Shown here: positions 29,801-42,199 of the stretch, piece by piece
Layout of the letters: each line of letters starts with the position of its first letter
Position numbering within the stretch: the first letter of the stretch is position 1
Source of the DNA: Aquatica leii
Taxonomy: Eukaryota > Arthropoda > Insecta > Coleoptera > Lampyridae
NCBI GenBank assembly: GCA_035610365.1
Contig: CM069438.1
Coordinates: 52,820,837-52,884,836 of the forward strand
Direction of reading: 5' to 3'
DNA length: 64,000 nt
Program-made: the position numbers and the translations under genes
Notes under the pieces: model-generated
What the model was told of the DNA's origin: nothing
The model's database searches: none
Seen by the model: the letters and a program-made list of their open reading frames with translations, nothing else

Positions 29801-32800
29801 CCCCAAACGATATTTGAACGTTCATAATTACAAGCCATTTGATCTTAACCGCCCCGCCCCAAGTTATTAATTGAACGTTCAAGATTGCAACCCTTATAAT
29901 TTTTATTGTTTCGATGTTAAGTTGCAATCACCATCGCGAAAATAATAATAATAATAATTATGCAGTAACTATAAGCCCCAAACAAAAAAATAAAAAGTTA
30001 CTGTTTCCCTGTTATTTGAATTGATTTGCCCACCCCAAACGATATTTGAACGTTCATAAGTACAAGCCATTTGATCTTAACCGCCCTGCCCCAAGTTATT
30101 AATTGAACGTTCAAGATTGCAACCCTTATAATTTTTATTGTTCCGATGTTAAGTTGCAATCACCATCGCGAAAATAATAATAATAATAATTAAGCAGTAA
30201 CTATAAGCCCCAAACAAAAAAATAAAAAGTTACTGTTTCCCCTGTTATTTGAATTCATTTGCCCACCCCAAACGATATTTGAACGTTCATAAGTACAAGC
30301 CATTTGATCTTAACCGCCCCGCCCCAAGTTATTAATTGAACGTTCAAGATTGCAACCCTTATAATTTTTATTGTTTCGATGTTAAGTTGCAATCACCATC
30401 GCGAAAATAATAATAATAATAATTATGCAGTAACTATAAGCCCCAAACAAAAAAAATAAAAAAGTTACTGTTTCCCCTGTTATTTGAATTCATTTGCCCA
30501 CCCCAAACGATATTTGAACGTTCATAATTACAAGCCATTTGATCTTAACCGCCCCGCCCCAAGTTATTAATTGAACGTTCAAGATTGCAACCCTTATAAT
30601 TTTTATTGTTTCGATGTTAAGTTGCAATCACCATCGCGAAAATAATAATAATAATAATTATGCAGTAACTATAAGCCCCAAACAAAAAATAAAAAGTTAC
30701 TGTTTCCTGTTATTTGAATTCATTTGCCCACCCCAAACGATATTTGAACGTTCATAAGTACAAGCCATTTGATCTTAACCGCCCCGCCCCAAGTTATTAA
30801 TTGAACGTTCAAGATTGCAACCCTTATAATTTTTATTGTTTCGATGTTAAGTTGCAATCACCATCGCGAAAATAATAATAATAATAATTATGCAGTAACT
30901 ATAAGCCCCAAACAAAAAAAAATAAAAAAGTTACTGTTTCTGTTATTTGAATTCATTTGCCCACCCCAAACGATATTTGAACGTTCATAATTACAAGCCA
31001 TTTGATCTTAACCGCCCCGCCCCAAGTTATTAATTGAACGTTCAAGATTGCAACCCTTATAATTTTTATTGTTTCGATGTTAAGTTGCAATCACCATCGC
31101 GAAAATAATAATAATAATAATTATGCAGTAACTATAAGCCCCAAACAAAAAAAAATAAAAGTTACTGTTTCTGTTATTTGAATTCATTTGCCCACCCCAA
31201 ACGATATTTGAACGTTCATAATTACAAGCCATTTGATCTTAACCGCCCCGCCCCAAGTTATTAATTGAACGTTCAAGATTGCAACCCTTATAATTTTTAT
31301 TGTTTCGATGTTAAGTTGCAATCACCATCGCGAAAATAATAATAATAATATTTATGCAGTAACTATAAGCCCCAAACAAAAAATAAAAAAGTTACTGTTT
31401 CCCCTGTTATTTGAATTCATTTGCCCACCCCAAACGATATTTGAACGTTCATAATTACAAGCCATTTGATCTTAACCGCCCCGCCCCAAGTTATTAATTG
31501 AACGTTCAAGATTGCAACCCTTATAATTTTTATTGTTTCGATGTTAAGTTGCAATCACCATCGCGAAAATAATAATAATAATATTTATGCAGTAACTATA
31601 AGCCCCAAACAAAAAAAATAAAAAGTTACTGTTTCCCTGTTATTTGAATTCATTTGCCCACCCCAAACGATATTTGAACGTTCATAATTACAAGCCATTT
31701 GATCTTAACCGCCCCGCCCCAAGTTATTAATTGAACGTTCAAGATTGCAACCCTTATAATTTTTATTGTTTCGATGTTAAGTTGCAATCACCATCGCGAA
31801 AATAATAATAATAATATTTATGCAGTAACTATAAGCCCCAAACAAAAAAAAATAAAAAAGTTACTGTTTCCCCTGTTATTTGAATTCATTTGCCCACCCC
31901 AAACGATATTTGAACGTTCATAATTACAAGCCATTTGATCTTAACCCCAAGTTATTAATTAAACGTTCAAGATTGCAACCCTTATAATTTTTATTGTTTC
32001 GATGTTAAGTTGCAATCACCATCGCGAAAATAATAATAATAATATTTATGCAGTAACTATAAGCCCCAAACAAAAAAAAATAAAAAAGTTACTGTTTCTG
32101 TTATTTGAATTCATTTGCCCACCCCAAACGATATTTGAACGTTCATAATTACAAGCCATTTGATCTTAACCGCCCCGCCCCAAGTTATTAATTGAACGTT
32201 CAAGATTGCAACCCTTATAATTTTTATTGTTTCGATGTTAAGTTGCAATCACCATCGCGAAAATAATAATAATAATATTTATGCAGTAACTATAAGCCCC
32301 AAACAAAAAATAAAAAGTTACTGTTTCTGTTATTTGAATTCATTTGCCCACCCCAAACGATATTTGAACGTTCATAATTACAAGCCATTTGATCTTAACC
32401 GCCCCGCCCCAAGTTATTAATTGAACGTTCAAGATTGCAACCCTTATAATTTTTATTGTTTCGATGTTAAGTTGCAATCACCATCGCGAAAATAATAATA
32501 ATAATATTTATGCAGTAACTATAAGCCCCAAACAAAAAAATAAAAAGTTACTGTTTCCCTGTTATTTGAATTCATTTGCCCACCCCAAACGATATTTGAA
32601 CGTTCATAATTACAAGCCATTTGATCTTAACCGCCCCGCCCCAAGTTATTAATTGAACGTTCAAGATTGCAACCCTTATAATTTTTATTGTTTCGATGTT
32701 AAGTTGCAATCACCATCGCGAAAATAATAATAATAATATTTATGCAGTAACTATAAGCCCCAAACAAAAAAAATAAAAAAGTTACTGTTTCCCCTGTTAT

Positions 32801-35488
32801 TTGAATTCATTTGCCCACCCCAAACGATATTTGAACGTTCATAATTACAAGCCATTTGATCTTAACCGCCCCGCCCCAAGTTATTAATTGAACGTTCAAG
32901 ATTGCAACCCTTATAATTTTTATTGTTTCGATGTTAAGTTGCAATCACCATCGCGAAAATAATAATAATAATATTTATGCAGTAACTATAAGCCCCAAAC
33001 AAAAAAAAATAAAAGTTACTGTTTCCCCTGTTATTTGAATTCATTTGCCCACCCCAAACGATATTTGAACGTTCATAATTACAAGCCATTTGATCTTAAC
33101 CGCCCCGCCCCAAGTTATTAATTGAACGTTCAAGATTGCAACTCTTATAATTTTTGTTGTTTCGGTGTTAAGTTGCAATCACCATCGCGAAAATAATAAT
33201 AATATTTATGCAGTAACTATAAGCCCCAAACAAAAAAAAAATAAAAAAGTTACTGTTTCCCCTGTTATTTGAATTCATTTGCCCACCCCAAACGATATTT
33301 GAACGTTCATAATTACAAGCCATTTGATCTTAACCGCCCCGCCCCAAGTTATTAATTGAACGTTCAAGATTGCAACCCTTATAATTTTTATTGTTTCGAT
33401 GTTAAGTTGCAATCACCATCGCGAAAATAATAATAATAATATTTATGCAGTAACTATAAGCCCCAAACAAAAAAAATAAAAAAGTTACTGTTTCCCTGTT
33501 ATTTGAATTCATTTGCCCACCCCAAACGATATTTGAACGTTCATAATTACAAGCCATTTGATCTTAACCGCCCCGCCCCAAGTTATTAATTGAACGTTCA
33601 AGATTGCAACCCTTATAATTTTTATTGTTTCGATGTTAAGTTGCAATCACCATCGCGAAAATAATAATAATAATATTTATGCAGTAACTATAAGCCCCAA
33701 ACAAAAAAAAATAAAAAGTTACTGTTTCTGTTATTTGAATTCATTTGCCCACCCCAAACGATATTTGAACGTTCATAATTACAAGCCATTTGATCTTAAC
33801 CGCCCCGCCCCAAGTTATTAATTGAACGTTCAAGATTGCAACCCTTATAATTTTTATTGTTTCGATGTTAAGTTGCAATCACCATCGCGAAAATAATAAT
33901 AATAATATTTATGCAGTAACTATAAGCCCCAAACAAAAAAAAAATAAAAAAGTTACTGTTTCCCCTGTTATTTGAATTCATTTGCCCACCCCAAACGATA
34001 TTTGAACGTTCATAATTACAATCCATTTGATCTTAACCGCCCCGCCCCAAGTTATTAATTGAACGTTCAAGATTGCAACCCTTATAATTTTTATTGTTTC
34101 GATGTTAAGTTGCAATCACCATCGCGAAAATAATAATAATAATATTTATGCAGTAACTATAAGCCCCAAACAAAAAAAAATAAAAAAAGCTACTGTTTCC
34201 CTTGTTATTTGAATTTATTTGCTCACCCCAAACGATATTTGAACGTTCATAATTACAAGCCATTTGATCTTAACCGCCCCGCCCCAAGTTATTAATTGAA
34301 CGTTCAAGATTGCAACCCTTATAATTTTTATTGTTTCGATGTTAAGTTGCAATCACCATCGCGAAAATAATAATAATAATATTTATGCAGTAACTATAAG
34401 CCCCAAACAAAAAAATAAAAAGTTACTGTTTCCCCTGTTATTTGAATTCATTTGCCCACCCCAAACGATATTTGAACGTTCATAATTACAAGCCATTTGA
34501 TCTTAACCGCCCCGCCCCAAGTTATTAATTGAACGTTCAAGATTGCAACCCTTATAATTTTTATTGTTTCGATGTTAAGTTGCAATCACCATCGCGAAAA
34601 TAATAATAATAATATTTATGCAGTAACTATAAGCCCCAAACAAAAAAAAATAAAAAAAGCTACTGTTTCCCTTGTTATTTGAATTTATTTGCTCACCCCA
34701 AACGATATTTGAACGTCCATAATTACAAGCCATTTGATCTTAACCGCCCCGCCCCAAGTTATTAATTGAACGTTCAAGATTGCAACCCTTATAATTTTTA
34801 TTGTTTCGATGTTAAGTTGCAATCACCATCGCGAAAATAATAATAATAATATTTATGCAGTAACTATAAGCCCCAAACAAAAAAAAATAAAAAAGTTACT
34901 GTTTCTGTTATTTGAATTCATTTGCCCACCCCAAACGATATTTGAACGTTCATAATTACAAGCCATTTGATCTTAACCGCCCCGCCCCAAGTTATTAATT
35001 GAACGTTCAAGATTGCAACCCTTATAATTTTTATTGTTTCGATGTTAAGTTGCAATCACCATCGCGAAAATAATAATAATAATATTTATGCAGTAACTAT
35101 AAGCCCCAAACAAAAAAATAAAAAAGTTACTGTTTCCCCTGATATTTGAATTCATTTGCCCACCCCAAACGATATTTGAACGTTCATAATTACAAGCCAT
35201 TTGATCTTAACCGCCCCGCCCCAAGTTATTAATTGAACGTTCAAGATTGCAACCCTTATAATTTTTATTGTTTCGATGTTAAGTTGCAATCACCATCGCG
35301 AAAATAATAATAATAATATTTATGCAGTAACTATAAGCCCCAAACAAAAAAAAATAAAAAAAGCTACTGTTTCCCTTGTTATTTGAATTTATTTGCTCAC
35401 CCCAAACGATATTTGAACGTTCATAATTACAAGCCATTTGATCTTAACCGCCCCGCCCCAAGTTATTAATTGAACGTTCAAGATTGCA

Positions 35489-36080
35489 ATCCTTATAATT
35501 TTTATTGTTTCGATGTTAAGTTGCAATCACCATCGCGAAAATAATAATAATAATATTTATGCAGTAACTATAAGCCCCAAACAAAAAAAAATAAATAAGT
35601 TACTGTTTCCCCTGTTATTTGAATTCATTTGCCCACCCCAAACGATATTAGAACGTTCATAATTACAAGCCATTTGATCTTAACCGCCCCGCCCCAAGTT
35701 ATTAATTGAACGTTCAAGATTGCAACTCTTATAATTTTTGTTGTTTCGATGTTAAGTTGCAATCACCATCGCGAAAATAATAATAATAATATTTATGCAG
35801 TAACTATAAGCCCCAAACAAACAAAAAATAAAAAAGTTACTGTTTCCCCTGTTATTTGAATTCATTTGCCCACCCCAAACGATATTTGAACTTTCATAAT
35901 TACAAGCCATTTGATCTTAACCGCCCCGCCCCAAGTTATTAATTAAACGTTCAAGATTGCAACCCTTATAATTTTTATTGTTTCGATGTTAAGTTGCAAT
36001 CACCATCGCGAAAATAATAATAATAATATTTATGCAGTAACTATAAGCCCCAAACAAAAAAAAATAAAAAAGGCTACTGT
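35489..36080 (+). repeat. Higher-order duplication, copy 1
   Basis: This stretch shares a chain of rare variants with 37613-38197 at a constant offset of 2124 bp, about nine monomers: CAATCC at 35490, ATTAGAACG at 35650, GCAACTC plus TTTTGTTG near 35726, CAAACAAACAAA near 35816 and GAACTTTC at 35891. The chain continues with AATTAAACG at 35945 and GGCTACTG near 36072. Confidence 0.8.
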
Positions 36081-37612
36081 TTCCCTTGTTATTTGAATTT
36101 ATTTGCTCACCCCAAACGATATTTGAACGTTTATAATTACAAGCCATTTGATCTTAACCGCCCCGCCCCAAGTTATTAATTGAACGTTCAAGATTGCAAC
36201 CCTTATAATTTTATTGTTTCGATGTTAAGTTGCAATCACCATCGCGAAAATAATAATAATAATATTTATGCAGTAACTATAAGCCCCAAACAAAAAAATA
36301 AAAAAGCTACTGTTTCCCTTGTTATTTGAATTTATTTGCTCACCCCAAACGATATTTGAACGTTTATAATTACAAGCCATTTGATCTTAACCGCCCCGCC
36401 CCAAGTTATTAATTGAACGTTCAAGATTGCAACCCTTATAATTTTTATTGTTTCGATGTTAAGTTGCAATCATCATCGCGAAGATAATAATAATAATATT
36501 TATGCAGTAACTATAAGCCCCAAACAAAAAAAAAATAAGCTACTGTTTCCCTTGTTATTTGAATTTATTTGCTCACCCCAAACGATATTTGAACGTTCAT
36601 AATTACAAGCCATTTGATCTTAACCGCCCCGCCCCAAGTTATTAATTGAACGTTCAAGATTGCAACCCTTATAATTTTTATTGTTTCGATGTTAAGTTGC
36701 AATCACCATCGCGAAAATAATAATAATAATATTTATGCAGTAACTATAAGCCCCAAACAAAAAAAAATAAAAGAAGCTACTGTTTCCCTTGTTATTTGAA
36801 TTTATTTGCTCACCCCAAACGATATTTGAACGTTCATAATTACAAGCCATTTGATCTTAACCGCCCCGCCCCAAGTTATTAATTGAACGTTCAAGATTGC
36901 AACCCTTACAATTTTTATTGTTTCGATGTTAAGTTGCAATCACCATCGCGAAAATAATAATAATAATAATTATGCAGTAACTATAAGCCCCAAACAAAAA
37001 AAAATAAAAAAAGCTACTGTTTCCCTTGTTATTTGAATTTATTTGCTCACCCCAAACGATATTTGAACGTTTATAATTACAAGCCATTTGATCTTAACCG
37101 CCCCGCCCCAAGTTATTAATTGAACGTTCAAGATTGCAACCCTTATAATTTTTATTGTTTCGATGTTAAGTTGCAATCACCATCGCGAAAATAATAATAA
37201 TAATATTTATGCAGTAACTATAAGCCCCAAACAAAAAAAAATAAAAAAAGCTACTGTTTCCCTTGTTATTTGAATTTATTTGCTCACCCCAAACGATATT
37301 TGAACGTTTATAATTACAAGCCATTTGATCTTAACCGCCCCGCCCCAAGTTATTAATTGAACGTTCAAGATTGCAACCCTTATAATTTTTATTGTTTCGA
37401 TGTTAAGTTGCAATCACCATCGCGAAAATAATAATAATAATATTTATGCAGTAACTATAAGCCCCAAACAAAAAAAAAATAAAAAAGTTACTGTTTCCCC
37501 TGTTATTTGAATTCATTTGCCCACCCCAAACGATATTTGAACGTTCATAATTACAAGCCATTTGATCTTAACCGCCCCGCCCCAAGTTATTAATTGAACG
37601 TTCAAGATTGCA

Positions 37613-38197
37613 ATCCTTATAATTTTTATTGTTTCGATGTTAAGTTGCAATCACCATCGCGAAAATAATAATAATAATATTTATGCAGTAACTATAAGCC
37701 CCAAACAAAAAAAAATAAATAAGTTACTGTTTCCCCTGTTATTTGAATTCATTTGCCCACCCCAAACGATATTAGAACGTTCATAATTACAAGCCATTTG
37801 ATCTTAACCGCCCCGCCCCAAGTTATTAATTGAACGTTCAAGATTGCAACTCTTATAATTTTTGTTGTTTCGATGTTAAGTTGCAATCACCATCGCGAAA
37901 ATAATAATAATAATATTTATGCAGTAACTATAAGCCCCAAACAAACAAAAAATAAAAAAGTTACTGTTTCCCCTGTTATTTGAATTCATTTGCCCACCCC
38001 AAACGATATTTGAACTTTCATAATTACAAGCCATTTGATCTTAACCCCAAGTTATTAATTAAACGTTCAAGATTGCAACCCTTATAATTTTTATTGTTTC
38101 GATGTTAAGTTGCAATCACCATCGCGAAAATAATAATAATAATATTTATGCAGTAACTATAAGCCCCAAACAAAAAAAAATAAAAAAGGCTACTGTT
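37613..38197 (+). repeat. Higher-order duplication, copy 2
   Basis: This is the partner of 35489-36080, with the same rare variants 2124 bp downstream. It has lost 8 bp of the C-rich block near 38045 (TTAACCCCAAG), so the offset becomes 2116 beyond that point. Two of its variants (ATTAGAACG and GCAACTC/TTTTGTTG) recur once more 703 bp on (about three monomers), near 38477 and 38554. Confidence 0.8.
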
Positions 38198-38723
38198 TCC
38201 CTTGTTATTTGAATTTATTTGCTCACCCCAAACGATATTTGAACGTTCATAATTACAAGCCATTTGATCTTAACCGCCCCGCCCCAAGTTATTAATTGAA
38301 CGTTCAAGATTGCAACCCTTATAATTTTTATTGTTTCGATGTTAAGTTGCAATCACCATCGCGAAAATAATAATAATAATATTTATGCAGTAACTATAAG
38401 TCCCAAACAAAAAAAAAATAAATAAGTTACTGTTTCCCCTGTTATTTGAATTCATTTGCCCACCCCAAACGATATTAGAACGTTCATAATTACAAGCCAT
38501 TTGATCTTAACCGCCCCGCCCCAAGTTATTAATTGAACGTTCAAGATTGCAACTCTTATAATTTTTGTTGTTTCGATGTTAAGTTGCAATCACCATCGCG
38601 AAAATAATAATAATAATATTTATGCAGTAACTATAAGCCCCAAACAAAAAAAATAAAAAAAGCTACTGTTTCCCTTGTTATTTGAATTCATTTGCCCACC
38701 CCAAACGATATTTGAACGTTCAT

Positions 38724-39182
38724 TACTTTGTCGACGTCAGAAAAGTCTCTCATGGAGTGTTTTCGAACAGTTTTTCTTGCATATTTTTATTCATCGATTT
38801 TTGACTATTTTTTATTGATTCGTAAAATAAAATGTTTCTGCATCCATTTCGGTTTGATGACGAGTTACCGGCATAAGTTAATAATACTAAACTGGAACGG
38901 TTATGATTACACTCTATAAACAAATACGCGAAGCGCGAACTAAACAGTTTTATTTATTTACACTATTTCAACGGGTTTCAATACCGCGCACCTGTAACGA
39001 AGTTTAAAACTAATTTATTTATACACAAAATTTTTACAGGTTTCTAACTACACGAACTAATTAAATCTAACGATATTTAAGAAAAACACTTACACTAATT
39101 TATATAGTAGAGTCACGCAAAAGATAATGTCCGCAGATACCTTCTGTTTGTCGAAAATTGACACTTGTTTTGTTTAAAGGCA
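38724..39182. other. Unique spacer between satellite and gypsy LTR
   Basis: AT-rich sequence without a recognisable gene. The satellite ends at 38723 and the TG end of the gypsy 3' LTR begins at 39183. A 63-codon open frame at 38728 starts 5 bp after the array and has no recognisable features; I do not call it. Confidence 0.6.
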
Positions 39183-39370
39183 TGTACGTTTATACATACA
39201 TCTTCTTAACACTTCCGACTTTGAATAACCACCCTATGATTAGTTTAAACTGTTTTTATACATTTCTGTTATCTTTTGAGAATTTTCTACCTCCGTTGGT
39301 AAACGTTCTAGAAGCTGACAGTAAGTTCGTGAACGTCTTCGAAGCCGACAAAAACTTTGCAAACGTTTCA
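39183..39370 (-). repeat. Gypsy 3' LTR (188 bp)
   Basis: This is a direct repeat of 43103-43280 with scattered substitutions and a short extra segment near 39311-39321. On the plus strand it begins TGTACG and ends GTTTCA, the TG...CA ends expected of an LTR. The polypurine tract lies immediately on its upstream (right) side. Confidence 0.85.
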
Positions 39371-39385
39371 CTGTCCCCTTCTTAA
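39371..39385 (-). other. Polypurine tract of the gypsy element
   Basis: On the minus strand AAGAAGGGGACAG lies directly before the TGAAACG start of the 3' LTR. This is the position from which plus-strand DNA synthesis is primed in LTR retrotransposons. Confidence 0.7.
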
Positions 39386-39886
39386 GCCTGTTCTGTCCCC
39401 AGAACAGGAAACTGGATACGCCACCGGTAGAAAGGATCGTAGCGATGGCGGCAGCTCTCTCCATTTCGGCAACTTCCTTGACTATAAAAGTAGCAGTCAA
39501 TGAACTTTTTCTGACCTGATATTCTTCTTGGTTGGTGACTGCAAACCACACTTAAACGCTTGTTCCTCGGAAGACGACCTCCAACATGTTTGAACTGTCT
39601 TTCAATTCAGTTGATCTAAGCCACAACCAAGTTTGGGTACTTTCAATTTCTTAATATTGTGGTAGTCTATTTCTTTCTTGAGATTTCATAATGGTCGCCC
39701 TAAGAATTTGTTATAAGGGCTTTGTACGTGAATATTTTTTGGTGACCAGATAGAAAACGAAGCGTCGGTTACAACGTAGTTCTAAAACTTTTCCGACCGC
39801 CGGTTTCTGGATTCGTAATTTATCTAGCCGTCCAGACTTGTTTTTAAATACGACTGCAAATCTTCTGGACATGTCAAGACCCTCGC

Positions 39887-40585
39887 TCACGCAATGTCCT
39901 TAGTTACAACTCCGGACCTAGCTTTTTCAGAACCTCTGTAGATGCTCATAAACTTATCGAAGTCCATTCCTTCGACTTGATTTCTGGTTCTGCTAGTTAT
40001 TACTCTGTTTCGAACCGAAACTTGCGTAATGTAATTATTGCCAGCAAACGGGGCTAGGCGATCGATGTAAACCACTTTTGGCTTGCCTCTGGGTGGTTTT
40101 TGGCTGCCATACCGAGCATGACACAAATTCCAACAGAACTCCAAACCGGCAAAAAAACTTCTTCACTAATACGTCTGGGACTGTAGCTGCTTCTTGATTG
40201 GGTATGGCGTAAGCCTCCGTCCATTTCGTAAAATAATCGCCACCAACATGTATTTCTTTCCTGAATCAGATTCTGGGAACGGCTCTGCGATGTCAATCGC
40301 TACTCTTTCTAAAGGGTTTTCTGCGTTGTACTGCTTTATCCGTGTTTTGCGTTTTTTGCTGAACCATTTCTTGATGCGCAGAACGTGCATTTACGGCACC
40401 ATTTCATGACGTTCTCTTTGCAATTCACCTAGTAGAATCTTTCCTAAACTTTTCCCAATGTGGTCTTTATGCCAAAGTGTCTTCCTGATTTACCATTGTA
40501 AAGATGCTTCAATACTTGTGACACCCAGATCTTTGGCACTACCAACTGTAGTTTGTTTTCCGTGCCTTCGACACTCTTTAAGAAT
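39887..40585 (-). pseudogene. Integrase remnant of the gypsy element
   Basis: The first part (40436-40585, minus) reads ENKLQLVVPK and then GKSGRHFGIKTTLGK, the block that leads into the integrase zinc-binding region. The core follows at 40166-40390 with NPLERVAIDIAEPFPESDSG, which includes the first catalytic Asp, then KKYMLVAI and a frameshift. Sequence corresponding to the second Asp and the Glu of the DDE core is missing. The frame resumes near 40144 and ends in the C-terminal block KVVYIDRLAPFAGNN. An internal deletion plus several frameshifts make this non-functional. Confidence 0.85.
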
Positions 40586-40929
40586 CGCTCAAGAAGCCCG
40601 GTTTCTACTATCAAAAAGTCTCACTGCGCCTAGTCTTGTTTGCGACGCAACTGCTCAAGCTTCCACTTGTCATCAACCATAGCAGTTCTCCGGAGGTACT
40701 CGACTTTTTCTTCAAGTCGCGAACAATAGCTGCAGTTCGCCGGACATGGTCTTCTAGACAAGCCATCAGCGTTCCGATAACTGCTTTCGGCACAGTGTTC
40801 TGTATCATAGTCATTTTCTTGCAGTCTTTCGATTCATGTTACTTGTCCTTCCGGGTTACGGAACTGCAATAGCCATTTTAAAACGGCGTAGTCCGTTTTC
40901 AGTAAAAATGTTCATCCATACAGATATTT

Positions 40930-41172
40930 CTAGAAATGTTCTATAAACTTAACAACTAGTAACAGTTCCCTCCTAGTCACGCAGTAATTCCTTTCTGACT
41001 TGGACAAAACCTGGATAAAATGCGCAATGACTTTTTCTTGCCCATCTTGAACCTGCGAAAGGACCGTGCCTATGGCCAGATTGCTTGCGTCGATATCCAA
41101 AACAAATTTTTCCTTTTCTCTTGGACAGCTTAAAATCGGCGAAATGACTAGGGTCTGTTTTAGTTGATGCAA
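40930..41172 (-). pseudogene. RNase H remnant of the gypsy element
   Basis: The minus-strand frame reads LVISPILSCPREKEKFVLDI, followed by DASNLAIGTVLSQ, VIAHFIQVLSKSERNYCVTR and RELLLVVKFIEHF. This is the RNase H signature of Ty3/gypsy pol, with the first catalytic Asp (DAS) and the Glu of RRELL both recognisable. It lies about 60 bp beyond the reverse transcriptase frame. An adjacent frame to 40611 continues the family sequence only in broken pieces. Confidence 0.85.
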
Positions 41173-41229
41173 AGCATTTTCGCAGTTTTCATTTCATCTA
41201 AATTCTGCTTTTTTTTTCGGTCAATTTCG

Positions 41230-41830
41230 TCAAAAGTTTGGCAATATTGGCAAATCCGGGTACAAATCGTCTATAATAGATACACAAACTAAAGAAACTT
41301 CGGACCTGATGTTTGTGGATAGGTCTTGGCCATGCTTGCACTGCTCGGATTTTGTCTTGTCAGCCTTTACTCTATCTCTAGGTACGATGTGACCAATGTA
41401 TTGCACTTTTTTCTTTGGGCTCAGTTTTAGATTTGCTTCACGTAGTCTCTGGAACACTTTTTTCAAGTTGTTCAAGTGTTCTTCAAACGACCTTCTAACT
41501 ACGATCACGTCGTCTAGGTAAACCAAGCACGTCTTCCAAGACAGTCCGCGTAAGATGGTTTCCATCAACCGCTTGAACGTTGCAAGAGCGTTACACAGAC
41601 CAAAGGGCATTACAGTAAATTGCTAGATATCAGTTCCAATCGTAAAAACCGTCTTTTCACAATCCTTGAGTTTCAATTCTACTTGCCAGTAACCACTCTT
41701 TAAATCTAACGTGGAGAACTACTGGGATCCTCACAGGGTGTTTTACGTATCATCAATTCTCGGTAAAAGATAGCTGTTTTTTTGGGCACATCGTTAAGCT
41801 ATCTGTAGTCTACGCAAAACCTCGTTAATC
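41230..41830 (-). pseudogene. Reverse transcriptase remnant of the gypsy element
   Basis: Minus-strand translation across frames gives RFCVDYR and LNDVPKK near 41820. The core continues with a Tyr-rich block matching QVELKLKDCEKTVFTI near 41690, MPFGLCNALATFKRLMETIL at 41610 and CLVYLDDVIVV, whose YLDD box carries the catalytic aspartates. VQYIGHIV closes the core. Order and spacing match Ty3/gypsy reverse transcriptases. The YLDD box is intact, but stops and frame changes upstream and after KVKADK disable the gene. Confidence 0.9.
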
Positions 41831-42199
41831 CATCTTTCTTCTTTATGAATATCACTGGGGACGCCTATCGGCTATTTGAACGTTAAACCACACCTTCTTT
41901 CTTTATATCCATAATTATTTCTTCGGCGTCTTCTCTTTTTGCCAAAAGAAGGTATTAATTTTAAGCTTCACCACGTCAGTTCTTTCATTGGAAACATTTT
42001 CCAACGCAAACACATCTTGATACTGCTGGTTCAACACTTTAACTTTAGCCAGCTGGTCTTGGTTGAGGTTTTGGCATTTAGAGGTAAGAATGTTTAATAG
42101 ATATTGTGGGCATTTCTTCGTTAGAATTCACGCATCTCACAATTTGAGATACTGACGTGCATTTGCTACTAGAATCTTCTTTATCAATTTTACTGGATC

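Larger units (their letters stand above)
34189..38230 (+). repeat. Divergent satellite subfamily interspersed with the common type
   Basis: Monomers with a linked set of changes (GCTACTG or GGCTACTG instead of GTTACTG, CCCTTGTTATTT, GAATTTATTT instead of GAATTCATTT, and GCTCACCCC instead of GCCCACCCC) begin at about 34189, 34668, 35362, 36072, 36306, 36540, 36777, 37012, 37250 and 38189. They alternate with common-type units. The set was not seen in the first 34 kb. Loss of GAATTC removes the small TGAATTCA palindrome. The linkage of several changes in one half of the monomer shows a recent founder copy spreading near the array edge. Confidence 0.85.
1..38723 (+). repeat. Satellite DNA array, ~232-bp monomer, ~165 head-to-tail copies
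   Basis: The same unit of about 229-240 bp repeats without interruption and always in one orientation from base 1 to 38723; the left edge is outside the window. Most copies differ only by single bases and by length changes in two slippage-prone tracts: the AAT run after the TCGCGA site and the A-run after GCCCCAAAC. Recurring alternatives define subfamilies: GATGTTAAG or GATATTAAG, AATATTTATG or AATAATTATG, ATAATTACAAG or ATAAGTACAAG, and CCCCTG, CCTG or CTG before TTATTTGAATTC. Blocks rich in one alternative (for example AATATTTATG at about 2.3-11.4 kb and after 31.3 kb, AATAATTATG through most of 17-31 kb) indicate local homogenisation. No foreign insertion or inverted monomer was seen. The size and uniformity fit pericentromeric or other heterochromatic satellite; location on the chromosome is inference. 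Confidence 0.97.

Noticed and set aside
2647..33821. Recurring 61-63-codon frames starting MLSCNHHREN in many satellite monomers
   Set aside because: They are the same satellite stretch read through. The A-run and AAT-run indels break the frame in most copies, and the Asn run is just the AAT microsatellite. There is no sign of selection for protein.
1..38723. CRISPR-like array (regular repeats)
   Set aside because: Units are contiguous and near-identical over their full length with no unique spacers, and the context is eukaryotic.
39158..39385. 75-codon plus-strand frame
   Set aside because: It lies entirely in and around the gypsy LTR, antisense to the element.
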